From Prostheceraeus crozeri (lineage: Eukaryota > Platyhelminthes > Polycladida > Euryleptidae), in contig CAJQUW010007096.1 in NCBI GenBank assembly GCA_907163375.1, forward strand, positions 124,001-188,000: 64,000 nt of DNA, read 5' to 3'. Each line of letters begins with the position of its first letter. The first letter of the stretch is position 1. Below the pieces are notes generated by a model, which was given only the letters and a program-made list of their open reading frames with translations, made no database searches and had not been told where the DNA came from. Positions 47,206 to 59,290 of the stretch are shown here, in pieces. The position numbers and the translations under genes were made by a program.

Positions 47206-47753
47206 GACGGAAATCGTATTGCTACGATCGCTTTAATCGAAATAATGATGAAATCAAGAGTTTTAGGCCCAACTCATTGGTACGCAGCTGCCTCGGCAGT
47301 GGAAGCGCTCAAATTATAGGGCCTATCAAAAAAATCAAAACTTTCAAAATTTTCCAAAATTTACGATAATTTTCCAATATTTTCCGGAAAATTTTCATCA
47401 CTACGGCTACATATCCCTACTCTATGGTAGGAACCCATCGAATTGCTAATTTAGCAAACTTCAAATCTCCAAGACGAAAATCCAAGACGGAAATCGTATT
47501 GCTACGATCGCTTTAATCGAAATAATGATGAAATCAAGAGTTTTAGGCCCAATTCATTGGTACGCAGCTGCCTCGGCAGTGGAAGCGCTCAAATTATAGG
47601 GCCTATCAAAAAAATCAAAACTTTCAAAATTTTCCAAAATTTACGATAATTTTCCAATATTTTCCGGAAAATTTTCATCACTACGGCTACATATCCCTAC
47701 TCTATGGTAGGAACCCATCGAATTGCTAATTTAGCAAACTTCAAATCTCCAAG
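47206..47753 (+). repeat. near-perfect 280-bp tandem duplication
   Basis: Unit 47206-47485 repeats at 47486-47753. By eye I see one substitution (cccaactcatt versus cccaattcatt) over about 268 bases. Each unit carries a T1 right-end piece (acatatccctactctatgg). Confidence 0.93.
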
Positions 47754-47972
47754 GCTGTCATGACACTGAGAATCTGCAAAATACCATCATTCCGTCTGCA
47801 TTACAATCATGATCATACTCATTTCCGTGGCAATTTTCCCAAAACTGCAGAAATTTGCATATCTCACATTTGATGCTTCGTGTATGAGTTCATTCAATAA
47901 AATCGAAAATGTATACATATTGGGAATTTAATAAATGCGAATAGCTACCACTCTACCTAACATTTCTATGCA
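47690..47972 (-). mobile_element. T1 family copy, left part, minus orientation
   Basis: Ends with gctaccactctacctaaca, ttctatg, the reverse complement of the family's start. A further minus remnant is at 48140-48210 (gttcattaaatatattcg). Confidence 0.62.
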
Positions 47973-48210
47973 TGATCCTGACCAACTGGCCATCAATGAG
48001 GCTGATGCAATCAATTTTTGTCCATTTTCATGCCAACCATTTCACAACGCATTTCATCATGGCCACCGTTGACCAACTTGCTGGTGGAACGATAGCTCAT
48101 TGATTTTTTCCCACACTGATGTGGAACCTACTGGGAACCTAATCGAGTTCATTAAATATATTCGAAAATGCATACACATTGGTAATTTAGTTAATGCTAA
48201 GTTGCTACCA

Positions 48211-51200
48211 AAGTCATTTGTGATTGCTACTCTCTGTGATTCATTGTCTTTGCTCTAACCTATATACTCACTCTATGCACATTATACTGATGAGCTACGG
48301 CTAGCTTCCTATTGTGAAAGACTGGAAGCCGTCATCGCTTTTTGGAACGTTGTCCTGAAAGTACGTTCACAACGTTCCATTGTTTTCAGTAGAAATGATC
48401 GTTCCATTACTTTATGATGATTGAGTGTCAGATTTCCATGAATCAGAGCCTCCACCTTCTGAAAGTCAGCTCATTTGGTTAGTTTCCAAATTTGTTTAGA
48501 AGCTTTGTTGGACCTTGTTTCATGCTTTATTTTTTATTTAAATTTGGTAGCAAACAGCTGTTTTTCAGATTTAATTTCTTTTAATTTATCACCACCGACC
48601 ATAAGCGTGTGAGTATCATTTCATGGTTTTCGATGGTAGTCTTATCACGAATACCGACTGATACAAGTTACTTTCTAGCGAATTTGCCATTCGAATTTGA
48701 AATTGATCGAATCTGACTTGACTTTTTGCCGTGACTAGAGATTGTCACACATACTATGTTGTTGTAAATACGTTAATGCTGGCATTTACATTTTCCTACT
48801 TATCCTTCATTATTATGGTTGGTCTTGTTGAATGCCGCACTTAAAAGAGTAATGACCATCTTCTATGAATGCGAACTAGGATTCAAGGCTATAACAAGCC
48901 ATTCGCACCTCCAGGTATTTTACAGCACTTCGAGAATTATTCTTTTTGTTCATATTTTTCAATTGACTACCTAATTCTCATGATGGATGGATAAATAAGA
49001 TCCTTTTGGCATTGTACCCATAATTTCTGGCACTCATCTTGTCCATAGCCCTTGGCAAACACATGATATGCGGGTAGGTGTATTTTCGCTTAAAACACTA
49101 AAACATGGTTCCATCATTGTATTTGATGTTATGTTATGTGCTTCCTTGCAATTTACCTATGGAAATAGTTGGAAGCATATGTGCCCCACCTTCTCATATC
49201 ACTTATTTGCATTTATAGTAATGTTTCAGGCATCAGAAAATGTTGCAGATTTTGAAATAATTTCTTTCCTGAAGTAAATTGGTAAGATTTCTTGGTCTGC
49301 GCATTCAAAGATGGTAGCCTACATTTGATAGTAGCAAAGTCAACATGCTTAGCTATAACTAAAAATGTATTTGCATAAATCTGATCATGATCAATTAAAA
49401 TGTCTAGGGAGGCCTATTTGTTCACATGCCACAATGATCGCTAAAAAAGTGTGTGTATATTTCGAGCTTTGCAAAAAAATAATAAAACAATTAATATATC
49501 TGTTTATATAGCTGTTGGTAATTTAGCAAACGCCAGGACAGTTTACAAAGTGATAAATGCATTCATTTCCAAGACATCTCATCTTCATCAACTGTAATGC
49601 AAGTAAGAGATCAACCAGGCTGACTCCATGCTTGCAGTCTAACTTATTCAATAAAAAGTTGAGATTGTATTAAAATTTCATCCTTGCATGTTCAATTAAC
49701 ATTATACTCAAGGGCATTTTTTGTATGTAGCATTGAGACATGTCTCCTTAATGTCAACTAAACTTGGAGTCAATTGTAAGATATGTACATCAGAGGTGTA
49801 CCTGTGGTGCGCGTACCACTAGTGGTACATGAGGACATGTACAGTATGGTACATGAGGAGATGATACTCGAGCACCTGTCCGAAGTAGGCTATTATCATG
49901 ATGATGGTTTAATCTAGTCATGTTAGAAACAAAATCTATCTGGAAAAGTGTTGGTCAGCTTGAGAAAATTAGATAGACGACAGAATTCGATGCAATTAAT
50001 TTATCACTTTTCATAGTGTCGAAAGACGAAGATTTGTCATGTGCATAGATTTCATCTTGTCACATCAAACTTTGTATTAGGTTGTTTAGATATCAATGTG
50101 GCAGGCGATGTAATGGAATATATTGAGCGACCGACAGGTAGAGATCGACAACGAAACTGTGCATTTTAGATATGTAATGCTTGAAGCTGAGCAAGCTAAA
50201 ATCACGTATTTCGAAAATGCTTATGGCATAGAAGAAATCGTATTCACAAATAATATAGGCTACGATTCTTAAAAATGATTCACAACCTGCATTTGATCGT
50301 AGATATATGACACAAAATCTTGAAACAGCATTCACGCATATGTCTACGTGATCTTCAGAGATCGATTTCTCGAAACATAGGTTTTCAAATTAAGTGAGTT
50401 TGCCATGTAAAATCAAATTGTGCACTTCATCGGATGAAAGTGCATACGCATCCAATCATTGCACCATTTGCTTCACACCATTTAGGAAATCTGATGACAG
50501 AAAACGAATAAAAAGCGAATTTCTTCGAAGGAAAAAAGAATTATATCTTTCCCAACATACTAGGACTTTCTTTGATACTATGTGGTGCGTGGTTAACGTG
50601 TAAGATCTCAAGTGTTACTTAGATATTAAAATGTTGGGAACCAATGAGGTACATAGAATATACAGATTCGAATGCGAATCTGATTCAGATCTATCACAGC
50701 ATCATAACGTCTCATAATTCCTGCTTTGGCCTGCTTGCCATCGACTATATTTCAAAACTTGAGAAGTTCCAAACATGTACGTGTCATAAATTTCCCGATA
50801 TGTGGCATAGCACGCATAATGTTACTGGAGCTATTAGAAAAGTTATCTTCCCATCCATTGCATCATATTGTGCCTTCTCGTCTCCCATTTTCTAGACAAC
50901 TCAGAATGCCCTTATGTAAGACTGCCACTGAAATGCTTCTTTTCCACCTTGGCAGTATCTTTGTACAGTTCTCAGTGACATTTTTTGCTTAACTTTAGAT
51001 AATTCTCGAAGTCATGCAACCATATTTTGACCTTCTCATGCATGCCTACTTCCATTGCCTGTTCATGTATCTTGCTGTATAAATTCTTTTGTGATTTTCA
51101 TTTCATAATGTAGAACACTACTGCTACTAAACTATTGTAGGTGCGGACAGCGCCTATATTTTACTCTACTACAAAGTCAATTGAGCGTAAACGCTACATG

Positions 51201-51320
51201 GTCCATATAGACCGTGGCTATAAGCTCAGAGAGCGAGGGTGTGTGCTTTCTGTCGCATTGCCTATGAAAATGGCAAGCCTCCATCACATTCACACATGCA
51301 CCGATATAGGCTTAGTTAAC
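48211..51320. other. non-coding stretch
   Basis: No gene, RNA or element recognised. A short run of ggtacatgagga words is at about 49815-49862. Confidence 0.5.
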
Positions 51321-51864
51321 TAAAGGGCTCGGCCAAGCGAAAATGAACAGCAACATCAAAAAACAAAGTTCCGATTTGAGATTTCTAACGTATGTTTTCT
51401 TATGGCTAATATTCTGAAGTTTTTGTAACAGATCGAGTTTTTGTCATGACATATATATTTAGCCAGAAAATTGAACTTCAAGTTAGATGATTTTTTTAAT
51501 TTCAACGCAATATATTTTCAGCGTTTTTTGGATTTTTTTTCTGTCCCGTATATCTATTAAACGTTTGATTGGACTTAAATGATTCACTTCATGAGCGACT
51601 GTTAGGTAATGTTAAGCGATTTTACCATTATTCATTTGATTTAGAAATCATTGATAAGTATTTCATGGCTGAGACAGAAAGGTGACATTTGAGTTTGCCA
51701 TTGTGACGTTACCAAAAAACATCATTTTATTTTTCTTATCTCAAGGCTCTTGTAGAAAGATGCTGATATCATGTCAAAGCAAGCATATTTATCAAAGTCA
51801 ACTGCTGGTATAATGGAGATTTTATAATTAATATATTTTCTCATTGAAAATGACAGTGCTTTTG

Positions 51865-51893
51865 TGTGATTCCGTTACCGGTAACGAATCACA
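51865..51893. promoter_or_regulatory. palindromic subterminal transposase-site candidate
   Basis: tgtgattccgttacc directly followed by ggtaacgaatcaca, a near-perfect palindrome about 540 bases inside the left end. Single copies lie near the right end at 54661-54675, 54677-54691, 54876-54889 and 55053-55067. Confidence 0.6.
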
Positions 51894-52081
51894 TCATCCG
51901 TTTATCGATAAATGTTATATAAGTCGCAATAATTATGCCCCGCAGATGGTCAATAATACCAAATATCAAGAAAAACAATGTTTTAGTTAAAAAACAATCA
52001 TTTTTGACATGTATGAGCTCGTGATTTGAAAGGATAAATTACAAAAGCAGAGATTTCATGCTAGGCCTATAAGCACTCTAG

Positions 52082-54074
52082 TTATGATGAAAACTGTCCG
52101 ATCATTTCATGGCATACTTTTGCATCATCGCACGTTTGCTGATCACTGAACTTGAACGAATATCGAAGCCTCGCGGTTCCGAATGTGCTGATTTGTGGTT
52201 CGGGACACACAAAAAGCGCGTTTTTTAATATCCTCGCTGCTAGAGTCGGCATCATCAGGATCTCGGTAAATCCGAAGCTTCCTGTGCTTTGCAGATACCT
52301 GATTTTCATTTTGTTCGTGGTGGTGCTGCACACTGCGGCAACATAGAGAATGGAACGACCTCTTTCTGTTGGTATGGGAATTGTGACATAACTCTCCTGC
52401 TTCCCAGATGCCGGCTGGTCTTCGGAGATTCCGGTGACAGATGAAACCTGTTGAACTAGCACATGCAGTTCTGGAGATGGCTGCACTGAGTAATTTGATA
52501 AGGTAACGATACCTGGATCGACAGTCCGCACACAATGAACACGATGCGTGCCTGGAAAGGCGATCGCACTAACCCCAGATTGCATCAAGTTCTGTTCTTC
52601 GCCTCTCAATCTCCATATTTGGCACATGAAGAATCTTGATAGTGGTCAAGTGCTTGACACATGCAGCGTAGTCAGCAGCTGACTTAACAAGGTATCTCCT
52701 GCTCATGATGGCGCGATGCACAAGCCTTTTGACAGTGCCGCCAACCCCGTCGACAGTTCCCTTTCCATGCGACGTAGCGAAGAAATGCCAGTTGACTACC
52801 AAGTCCCTTCGTCTGCTTCATACATGAGAATAAGGGTAAGCATAAATTTCTGCTTGAAATGCTGTGCCGCTCCATCAGAGAAAAATGTCAATGTGAGTCA
52901 GATTAGTAGTAATCTCAGTCTTGATCTGGTCGATGATTGTTTCAAGCATTACTGCAGCAGTATATTTATCGTGAGATAACCGGTCTGAGACAACAGCAAA
53001 AGAAGTGGTCCCTTCTTTAGTCCATACAACGGCCGAGAACACAGCGACCTGCTTGTGTACCCAATGACCACTCTGAATCTCATCTTGTTCAATTATGGAT
53101 GCATTTTCACTGAAATCTACCTGCAACACAGCATGGTGCTGATGAGGGGTAGTGTGCATTCGCTGAAACGCTGACGACTGCTCTTTCTTAATGAAGCAAT
53201 GGATCTTGAAAGCAGGAAGCTTCTCAGCCAGGGAAGACATGGCATCCCATACGGTACCACACAGTTCAGTCTTTTCTGGTTGTCCTTCGGCAACGATTGA
53301 AGCCACTTAATCTGCTCCCCGGCCACGGCATCATCAACTGATGTCAACAAGCAATCGACTGAAACTTTCTCTTTACAGTTTTCACAATGTCCGAACATGC
53401 AATCTTCCCTATTGGGATCACACGCGATAGCTTGCAGAAGTTCAATGTTAGTATTTGGAGCACTCGAGACGGACTTCATGCCCTGTAGAAGGAAATCGAC
53501 GTTGGCGTGATAAATGCAGACACAAACAATATGTGGCATCTTTTGTAAAGAACCACATCTGGACGTAAGGTCTTGAATGTAGAAAGTTTCACTGAGTCGT
53601 TAGGATACTCTTCTCGATACAATGCAAATACCTCGCGGATTGTCATCAACAAGTACCGACGTTGTTCCTTCACTTTGATGCCGTCACGGATCACTATGAT
53701 TGAATCCTTTCTCCCCGATGCCATCCAGGAAATGTCGTTGCGAAGGTAGAATTGTTGTACTCTTGCCTCAACTTCACGTGATAATTTTTTTGTGCGGAGT
53801 CGTTGACTCTTGATATCACGAGACTGGGATTTCTTCCGTATCACATTATGTCCGCATAATCTTCTAACTTCCGAGGAGACCGAGGAAAGGCTGCCCTAGC
53901 CCGATTCACAGCGCGAGCGAGACTAGATTTCGCCTGATACGGTTTCTTTGTCACCTTCTGATCTAGCCTTCTTTGTGGCACGCCATCTTCGCATATTTTC
54001 TCAGTGCTTCTTCTTAGAAAGATCAAGATTGGCAGCTCTACTCTCATCTTTCGCTCACATCTTTCCGCTTCCAT
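52082..54074 (-). pseudogene. decayed transposase of the Sola-like element
   Basis: Minus-strand pieces in order: a basic N-terminus (54074-53841), then DISWMASGRKDSI and LLMTIREVFALYREEYP (53844-53590), PHIVCVCIYHANVDFLL and a cysteine cluster CDPNREDCMFGHCENC (53539-53300), LQVDFSEN (53306-52875), FFSDGAAQHF (about 52880-52850), FATSHGKGTVDGVGGTVKRL (52802-52710), and a C-terminal region to TAA at 52082. The Asp in VDFSEN and in SDGA are likely catalytic acids of a DDE/D nuclease. The frame changes near 53840, 53540, 53300, 52800 and 52600, so it is a pseudogene unless several small introns exist. Expected length about 600-650 residues. Confidence 0.7.
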
Positions 54075-54204
54075 ATTTCTGGTCCCATCTTCGCTTTCTT
54101 CCTTGCCCGTAGCGACGTTTTCTTCTCAGCTGCGGTAAGTGGCATCTTCCCGGTAGCACTAAATTCATTCAGTCACCAGCAAAAATGTATTGAAGACTGA
54201 AGGA

Positions 54205-54420
54205 TTCCAGGAATCCTTGAGATTGGATCCCAGGTAATCTATCTATAGATATGAAGTATTTTGGAATTTTTCAGTGAACCGATAAGAGCAATTGATATTC
54301 GATAAGGTTTGAAATCAAACCAGAATTGAGGATGTGACTACGTGAGTTTTCCAGGAATCCTTGACACAGCGGGGAGTCCCGGAATACCTATTTATAGATA
54401 TGAAGTATCTTGTCAGTGAG
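54205..54420 (+). repeat. two degenerate tandem copies inside the Sola-like element
   Basis: ttccaggaatccttga ... tatagatatgaagtattttg at about 54207-54260 returns at about 54351-54404 (period about 144). Confidence 0.65.
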
Positions 54421-55329
54421 CACAGTCACCACTGTGATTCGATATGTTAGAATAATCCTAATAGCACGCCATCCTAACCACGAACCTATCCCACCTCATT
54501 ACATAAAACGCAAATACGGGTGCATTCGTTACATGCAAAGTAAATAGCCTTCATGCTTTCAAAACATTGAAAGTAAACCATGAAAATACTTAATACTTGC
54601 AGAGATATGATAAACAAGTCGGAAAATGTTTCACGTCTTAACCTAATTTTCTTCAACATTTGTGATTCCGTTACCTTGTGATTCCGTTACCACGTTTGGT
54701 CAAATAATTTGGTCAATTTTATAATGGAAGTATTGTATCAAATATACCAATACTTGAAATAAAGTTAGGCCAAGCAACATAAAATAGCATAAAATAATCG
54801 AAACCAATATCTTTGCAGAGGAACAGCATGTTTAGATCCATTCGCTGAACCTATGAAAAAGTCATGTCCAAATCACGTGATTCCGTTACTATTGACTTTC
54901 GCGCCTGTAAAACATATATCAATATATTTTTCAAAGTTGATACTATGCCTGCTTGGAGGACTGATCATGCCCATAAACATCGCGCATTTCGTTAGTTTAT
55001 CAGATGTTTCTTTACTGAGTACCAGTCTCATGAAAATGTGTAAATGCTCAGATGTGATTCCGTTACCGCTTGACCGAGCCCTAAAGTAAGCTGTGATTTA
55101 TAAATTCATTCAAAATTAGATAAAAGAAAGCATATTTGCCCTGTTGTCATCGATACATACTGAGAAATAAAGGTCCCACCGCTGCTTATGCTACTCGCCA
55201 ATAGGAAAATGTCAATCTATTTTTCAAAATTTTTCATTTTGGGAAAATTTTTGACACTGGCGAATAGCCTACATGCAACAGGGGAAAATCCGGACGTTGA
55301 GCGTCCTTTGGAATTATGAATGAATTGTA

Positions 55330-56451
55330 CAATTTTGTTCGGCACCCTACGCTGAAATCGCTATCTAGCCGTTCAAAACTTCAATGGCTGTTGGAGCGAA
55401 GATGGAATGATCACTTAAGATTCCACACCAAGAATCATAGAAAGCCATGACGCCTTGATTGACTTTTTCGATCCTGTAGAGAGTGATGTGACGCCGATAT
55501 CTATGTCGATTAGGGTTGCGATATTTTAAATATGATATTTTGAATATGTTTTAAATATGGATAAAAAACAACATTTTTAATATGTTTTTATGATGGTTTT
55601 GCTTATGATGTTGTGTAATTTTGCGCTTACAAACATGTTTTTTTAAAAGATAGGCTTATTAGTTTACATTCCATCAATTTCATTAGCCTAAAAAAGTTTC
55701 TTATACAAATCCGTCTCCGTAAGAAACCAGTATGCAATTTATTAAAGTCATCCTTGTAAGTGAGTTTAGAGCTAGTGCAATTGACATAATCAACTGTTTT
55801 ATTGTAATTGCGATCTGTTTTCCATCCGATACGGTTGTTTTGTTTTTCTTTTGTAACAATACAATTTTTAAATTAACGATGACTTTTCTATCATAGTTCA
55901 CCGTAGATATGTATCTAACCAAAGTCATAGTTTTCTTATATAATTGACATGATGTAATCTTTTTCAAAAATCAAACATTGCGATAAATGAATTGAAAATG
56001 AAATGATAAGGCATCTGTAATAAAGCATGAAATACATTACAGATGCCTATTTGCGTATTCCGTAAAAGTGTTTATGAAAATATTGCTTAATTCTCGACCA
56101 TCCTAAAAAAACAAAAAAAAAACATTAAAAGAATATTTAAAATACATTTAAAATATGGTCGATAAAAAACATTTTTTTGCATCCCTAATGTCGATGCAGA
56201 TGGAATTCTTAAAACAAATTCGTGGAAGAAATTTCATTTTATCGATATTTGTCGCTTACTTGGTATGCCATATCCCTCTGAAACTAGGTCCGGTTGACAA
56301 GCTGGGCCAGGATCGTAGATGCGATGTTGCCGGAATACAAATAATCAACAGCAGTCTAGAATGCTTCGAGGATATGAGGACTGATATTGAAAAGACGTTT
56401 TTGACCATCTCGTCAAACCTTGAAAACACGACGAGAAAAGTGTCGTCATAA
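55330..56451 (+). pseudogene. hAT-type transposase relic
   Basis: 55334-55440 reads LYNFVRHPTLKSLSSRSKLQ, WLLERRWNDHL, and 56188-56451 reads MQMEFLKQIRGRNFILSIFV, then LGPVDKLGQDRRCDVAGIQI, LECFEDMRTDIEKTF. A TRW/RRW-N..H block followed by a FI..L helix and a LQ...D...A...I...LE..R stretch is the layout of the middle of hAT/zf-MYM-like transposases. Stops occur near 55440, and a small transposon (55511-56187) splits the two parts. A decayed host exon of such a gene cannot be ruled out. Confidence 0.42.
55511..56187. mobile_element. small hAT element with perfect 8-bp target duplication
   Basis: Ends tagggttgc and, in reverse complement, tagggatgc. The flanks are atgtcgat at 55503-55510 and 56188-56195, identical. 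The 677-bp interior is AT-rich, with inverted aaatatg/gataaaaaac words near both ends, and non-coding. The intact duplication suggests a recent insertion. Confidence 0.85.
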
Positions 56452-56889
56452 ACTCACTTAACGATTTAATGACGCAATTATCCTTTCTGCTTTTGGCCAT
56501 ACTTTTGATCATCTGACCGAGCCCGATGATAATCGGCGATTATTGATAGAGACGCATGATTCGTGCATTGAAGAGTTAAGGCACGATTCAGTGAGCGCAA
56601 TTGTGCAATAATTGTTTCGATGTCAAAGTTGTGCCCTTAAAGCAGTGATTTCTTGAGCCTGGATAACTGCACGATTTTGTGGACTTAGTTGGCGTGAACT
56701 TCAATGCAGCGCTCATAAGAAAATTAGACGTTGCCAAAAAATTCATAATTGGCAATTCCAACTACGAGACTTCAATAGGTGATGTATGCAGCTTTCTCTA
56801 TCTAATTCGTCGAGCCTTTTTTATTGGTTACAAGCTTCATGCCTCGGCAGATGCAAATGAAAACTGTGAACTTTATTTGACAGTATTTT

Positions 56890-57060
56890 GATTATGGTAA
56901 TTGCTTTTGACTTAAGGTTATTCATTTCGATTGTAAAAACAAGATCTTTTGCTCCCTGAACTTTTATTGCAGGATAAAAAAATTAAAATAAAGACGAGTA
57001 AGTGACTGATAGAAACCCGACGTTTCGTCTCAAAGAGACATACTCATGGGTAGCTGGTGA
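56890..57060. repeat. dispersed repeat with a hammerhead-like hairpin, copy A
   Basis: Shares about 160 bases with 58540-58700 (ggttattcatt, gtaaaaacaag, ttgcaggat, aaattaaaataaa). On the minus strand 57050-57016 has gtctc-ttt-gagac followed by gaaacgtcggg, the stem II plus GAAAC layout of hammerhead ribozymes, but the CUGAUGA core reads cccatga. Confidence 0.5.
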
Positions 57061-58014
57061 GGAGAATGAGAAAATGCAGTCATTACATACAGTGATTGAT
57101 GTTCATCAGATCATGTTTCCTATTCAATTCAAGCTTTAAGAAATGAGCTTACTATCACTTTCTTTAAGGGTAACCTCATGGAGCACCTATCGTCAATAAC
57201 CAATCACCTTGTTAAGAAAGTTTAGGTATATTGAAAGGCATTTTTATTGACACCAAAGGTGCACAAATCCGATGTAAATTCGATTGTCGGATCCCATTCG
57301 TTCGGATTCATAATCTTACTTCGGATTCGGATCGCATTCGTGTTTTAGGTCTGAAGAGTCTGACCGCATCAGATCGGGTTAGCAGTTTATGATAATCCGA
57401 ATTGATCCGCCATCGTGAGATTCACAGCTGGTCATTCAACAAAAGATCGAGGACAAAAATTTGGTTAGTATATATTTTTCAAATCCAATCTGCACTGTTC
57501 CGTAAAAAATGGCATCGTATTTGTTTTAACGTGTACATGCTATGTACGATTTGGCGCGCTCCCGGCTTATCATAATTCACAATGCCTGCTGGTTGTAAAT
57601 AATTTTGATTTAAGCGTAGCGCAAGAGCAGCCGCTGACATGCCATACCATGTCAACTTAGAACATGAACATATCGTCCAGTTCTGAACGCTATGTCATTG
57701 CATTTACGTACATCGATTTGTCTGCGGTATTATATCACTATATTGGAGACTTATGAGTGCATGTATTTTATACTGTTGTCAATATAATGACTGAGACATC
57801 AGATAGCCGAATCCTTTGTACTTCTATGTACATGGTTATTGCGCGTTACTGAAAGCAAAGCTTAGTACAAACAAACCGAAATTGAGATTCCCAATCATTC
57901 TGTGATGAAGCGAATGATTAAGTACTACGATGCAACCTGTGTGTGTCATGAAAAAAATCTTAAGGATTAGTCGGTTTATGCGAGTGTCTGATCTTATTTG
58001 AAAAATATGCAGTC
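57061..58014. other. non-coding stretch
   Basis: Only notable item: ggattcggatcgcattcg-type words at 57280-57410, perhaps an old hAT end. Nothing else recognised. Confidence 0.45.
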
Positions 58015-58082
58015 AGATTGTATTCAATCGCATTACTCTTCTCTTTGTAGATTGTATTCAATCGCATTACTCTTCTCTTTGT
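58015..58082 (+). repeat. perfect 34-bp tandem duplication
   Basis: Two identical copies of a 34-base unit beginning agattgtattcaatcgcatt. Confidence 0.92.
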
Positions 58083-58186
58083 TTGCTTTCGAGCCATCGG
58101 ATTGGATGATCTGATGCACACCTCTAATTGACATCACCTTAGTCTTCTGTGAGCTGAATATTAGCCTATTTGATCCATTTTCCATG

Positions 58187-59290
58187 GTTGTCTGGTCGCC
58201 AACACGAATTTCTGCAGGGAACAAGTCCAAAATGAGACTTTCACAGAACAATGCACGCCTTTTTATGCTGCTGAGTTCTGCCCGGTTCTTCTTATTGTCA
58301 GACAGGATCAAAGAAAATCACATGCATATCCATCGGTAAGCAAATTGAGAATTTCAACGTTTTTCTGATTAAGTGAAAAGCACTGAGTCTGAAGCCATAA
58401 TTCAGTGTGCCATGGAGTGTCGTCAGATCACTTCATATCATGATTGCGAACCATAGCCTACAAAGCTCAACACATTCAGATTTAGCAAGCCTCCTAATGT
58501 CGGTAAATGAAACATTTTTGGCGAATTTAGTCATGTTAACTGCTTTTGACGGAAGGTTATTCATTGTGATTATAAAAACAAGTCATTCCGCTCTCTGGAC
58601 TTTCTTGCAGGATGGAAAATTAAAATAAAAACAAGTATCTAAGTAAAATCCCGACGCTTCATCTCAGAGAGACATGGGTAGCTAGTGAACCTTTTATTTC
58701 AATTTTTCTTTTTGCAATAAAGTCCAGGGAGCTGAATAACTTGATTCTACAATCACAAATTTAGCTGCATTTTCCCATTCTCGCATACATTACCCATCAG
58801 AAGCATGACAAAAAAAATTAAGACATAAATTGGCCAAAACATTTCATTTTTCGACATTAGGAAGCTTGATACAGTCGCTTGATAATGACTGGCGGTGTCG
58901 GTCGAAAGCGGTGGCGATAAAGTGTTTTTTACTTTTTTACTTTCTGATATTTCCATCAAATATGGAGTGTCCTCCTACTGACAATATTAGGAAGCTTGCT
59001 TTATCTGAATGTGTGTAGCTTCATAGACAAAAGTACACGAACATGATGGGAAATTATCTGAAGACATTCCATGCCTTTAAACTGAAACATTGAAAATACT
59101 ATTTTGCAGAAAATTTCATTGGCTTCCAATTGGATGTACATGCCTTTTCTATCCTGTCTGACAAAAAAGGGAATCAGGTAGAACTCGGCAGTCGCGTAGA
59201 TTCAGAATAGCCGTAGGGTGCTCATCATTCTGTGAATGTATCATTATCGGCCTTGTTCCTGCAGAAACTCGGACTGGCGATCGATTATGT
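58187..59290. mobile_element. long-TIR non-autonomous DNA element, copy 2
   Basis: The left about 125 bases (gtcgccaacacgaatttctg ... ttgtcagacaggat) pair with the reverse complement of 59150-59285 (atcgccagtccgagtttctg ... ttgtcagacaggat). The same ends, more worn, bound copy 1 at 6757-7485. Long inverted ends of this kind are common in Mutator-type elements, but no superfamily is proven. Contains repeat copy B at 58540-58700. Confidence 0.65.

Larger units (their letters stand above)
51325..55081 (-). mobile_element. Sola-like DNA transposon, end to end
   Basis: The terminal inverted repeat gggctcggccaagcg / gggctcggtcaagcg (15 bases, one mismatch) sits at both ends, flanked by the 4-bp duplication taaa (51321-51324 and 55082-55085). 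Subterminal copies of tgtgattccgttacc lie on both sides. The minus strand between carries a transposase-like protein. A 4-bp duplication fits Sola (also Chapaev, and piggyBac/Kolobok with TTAA). The protein motif HGKG..DG.GG..KR recalls abundant proteins of Hydra and aphids that I associate with Sola2, so the superfamily is a best guess. Confidence 0.72.
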
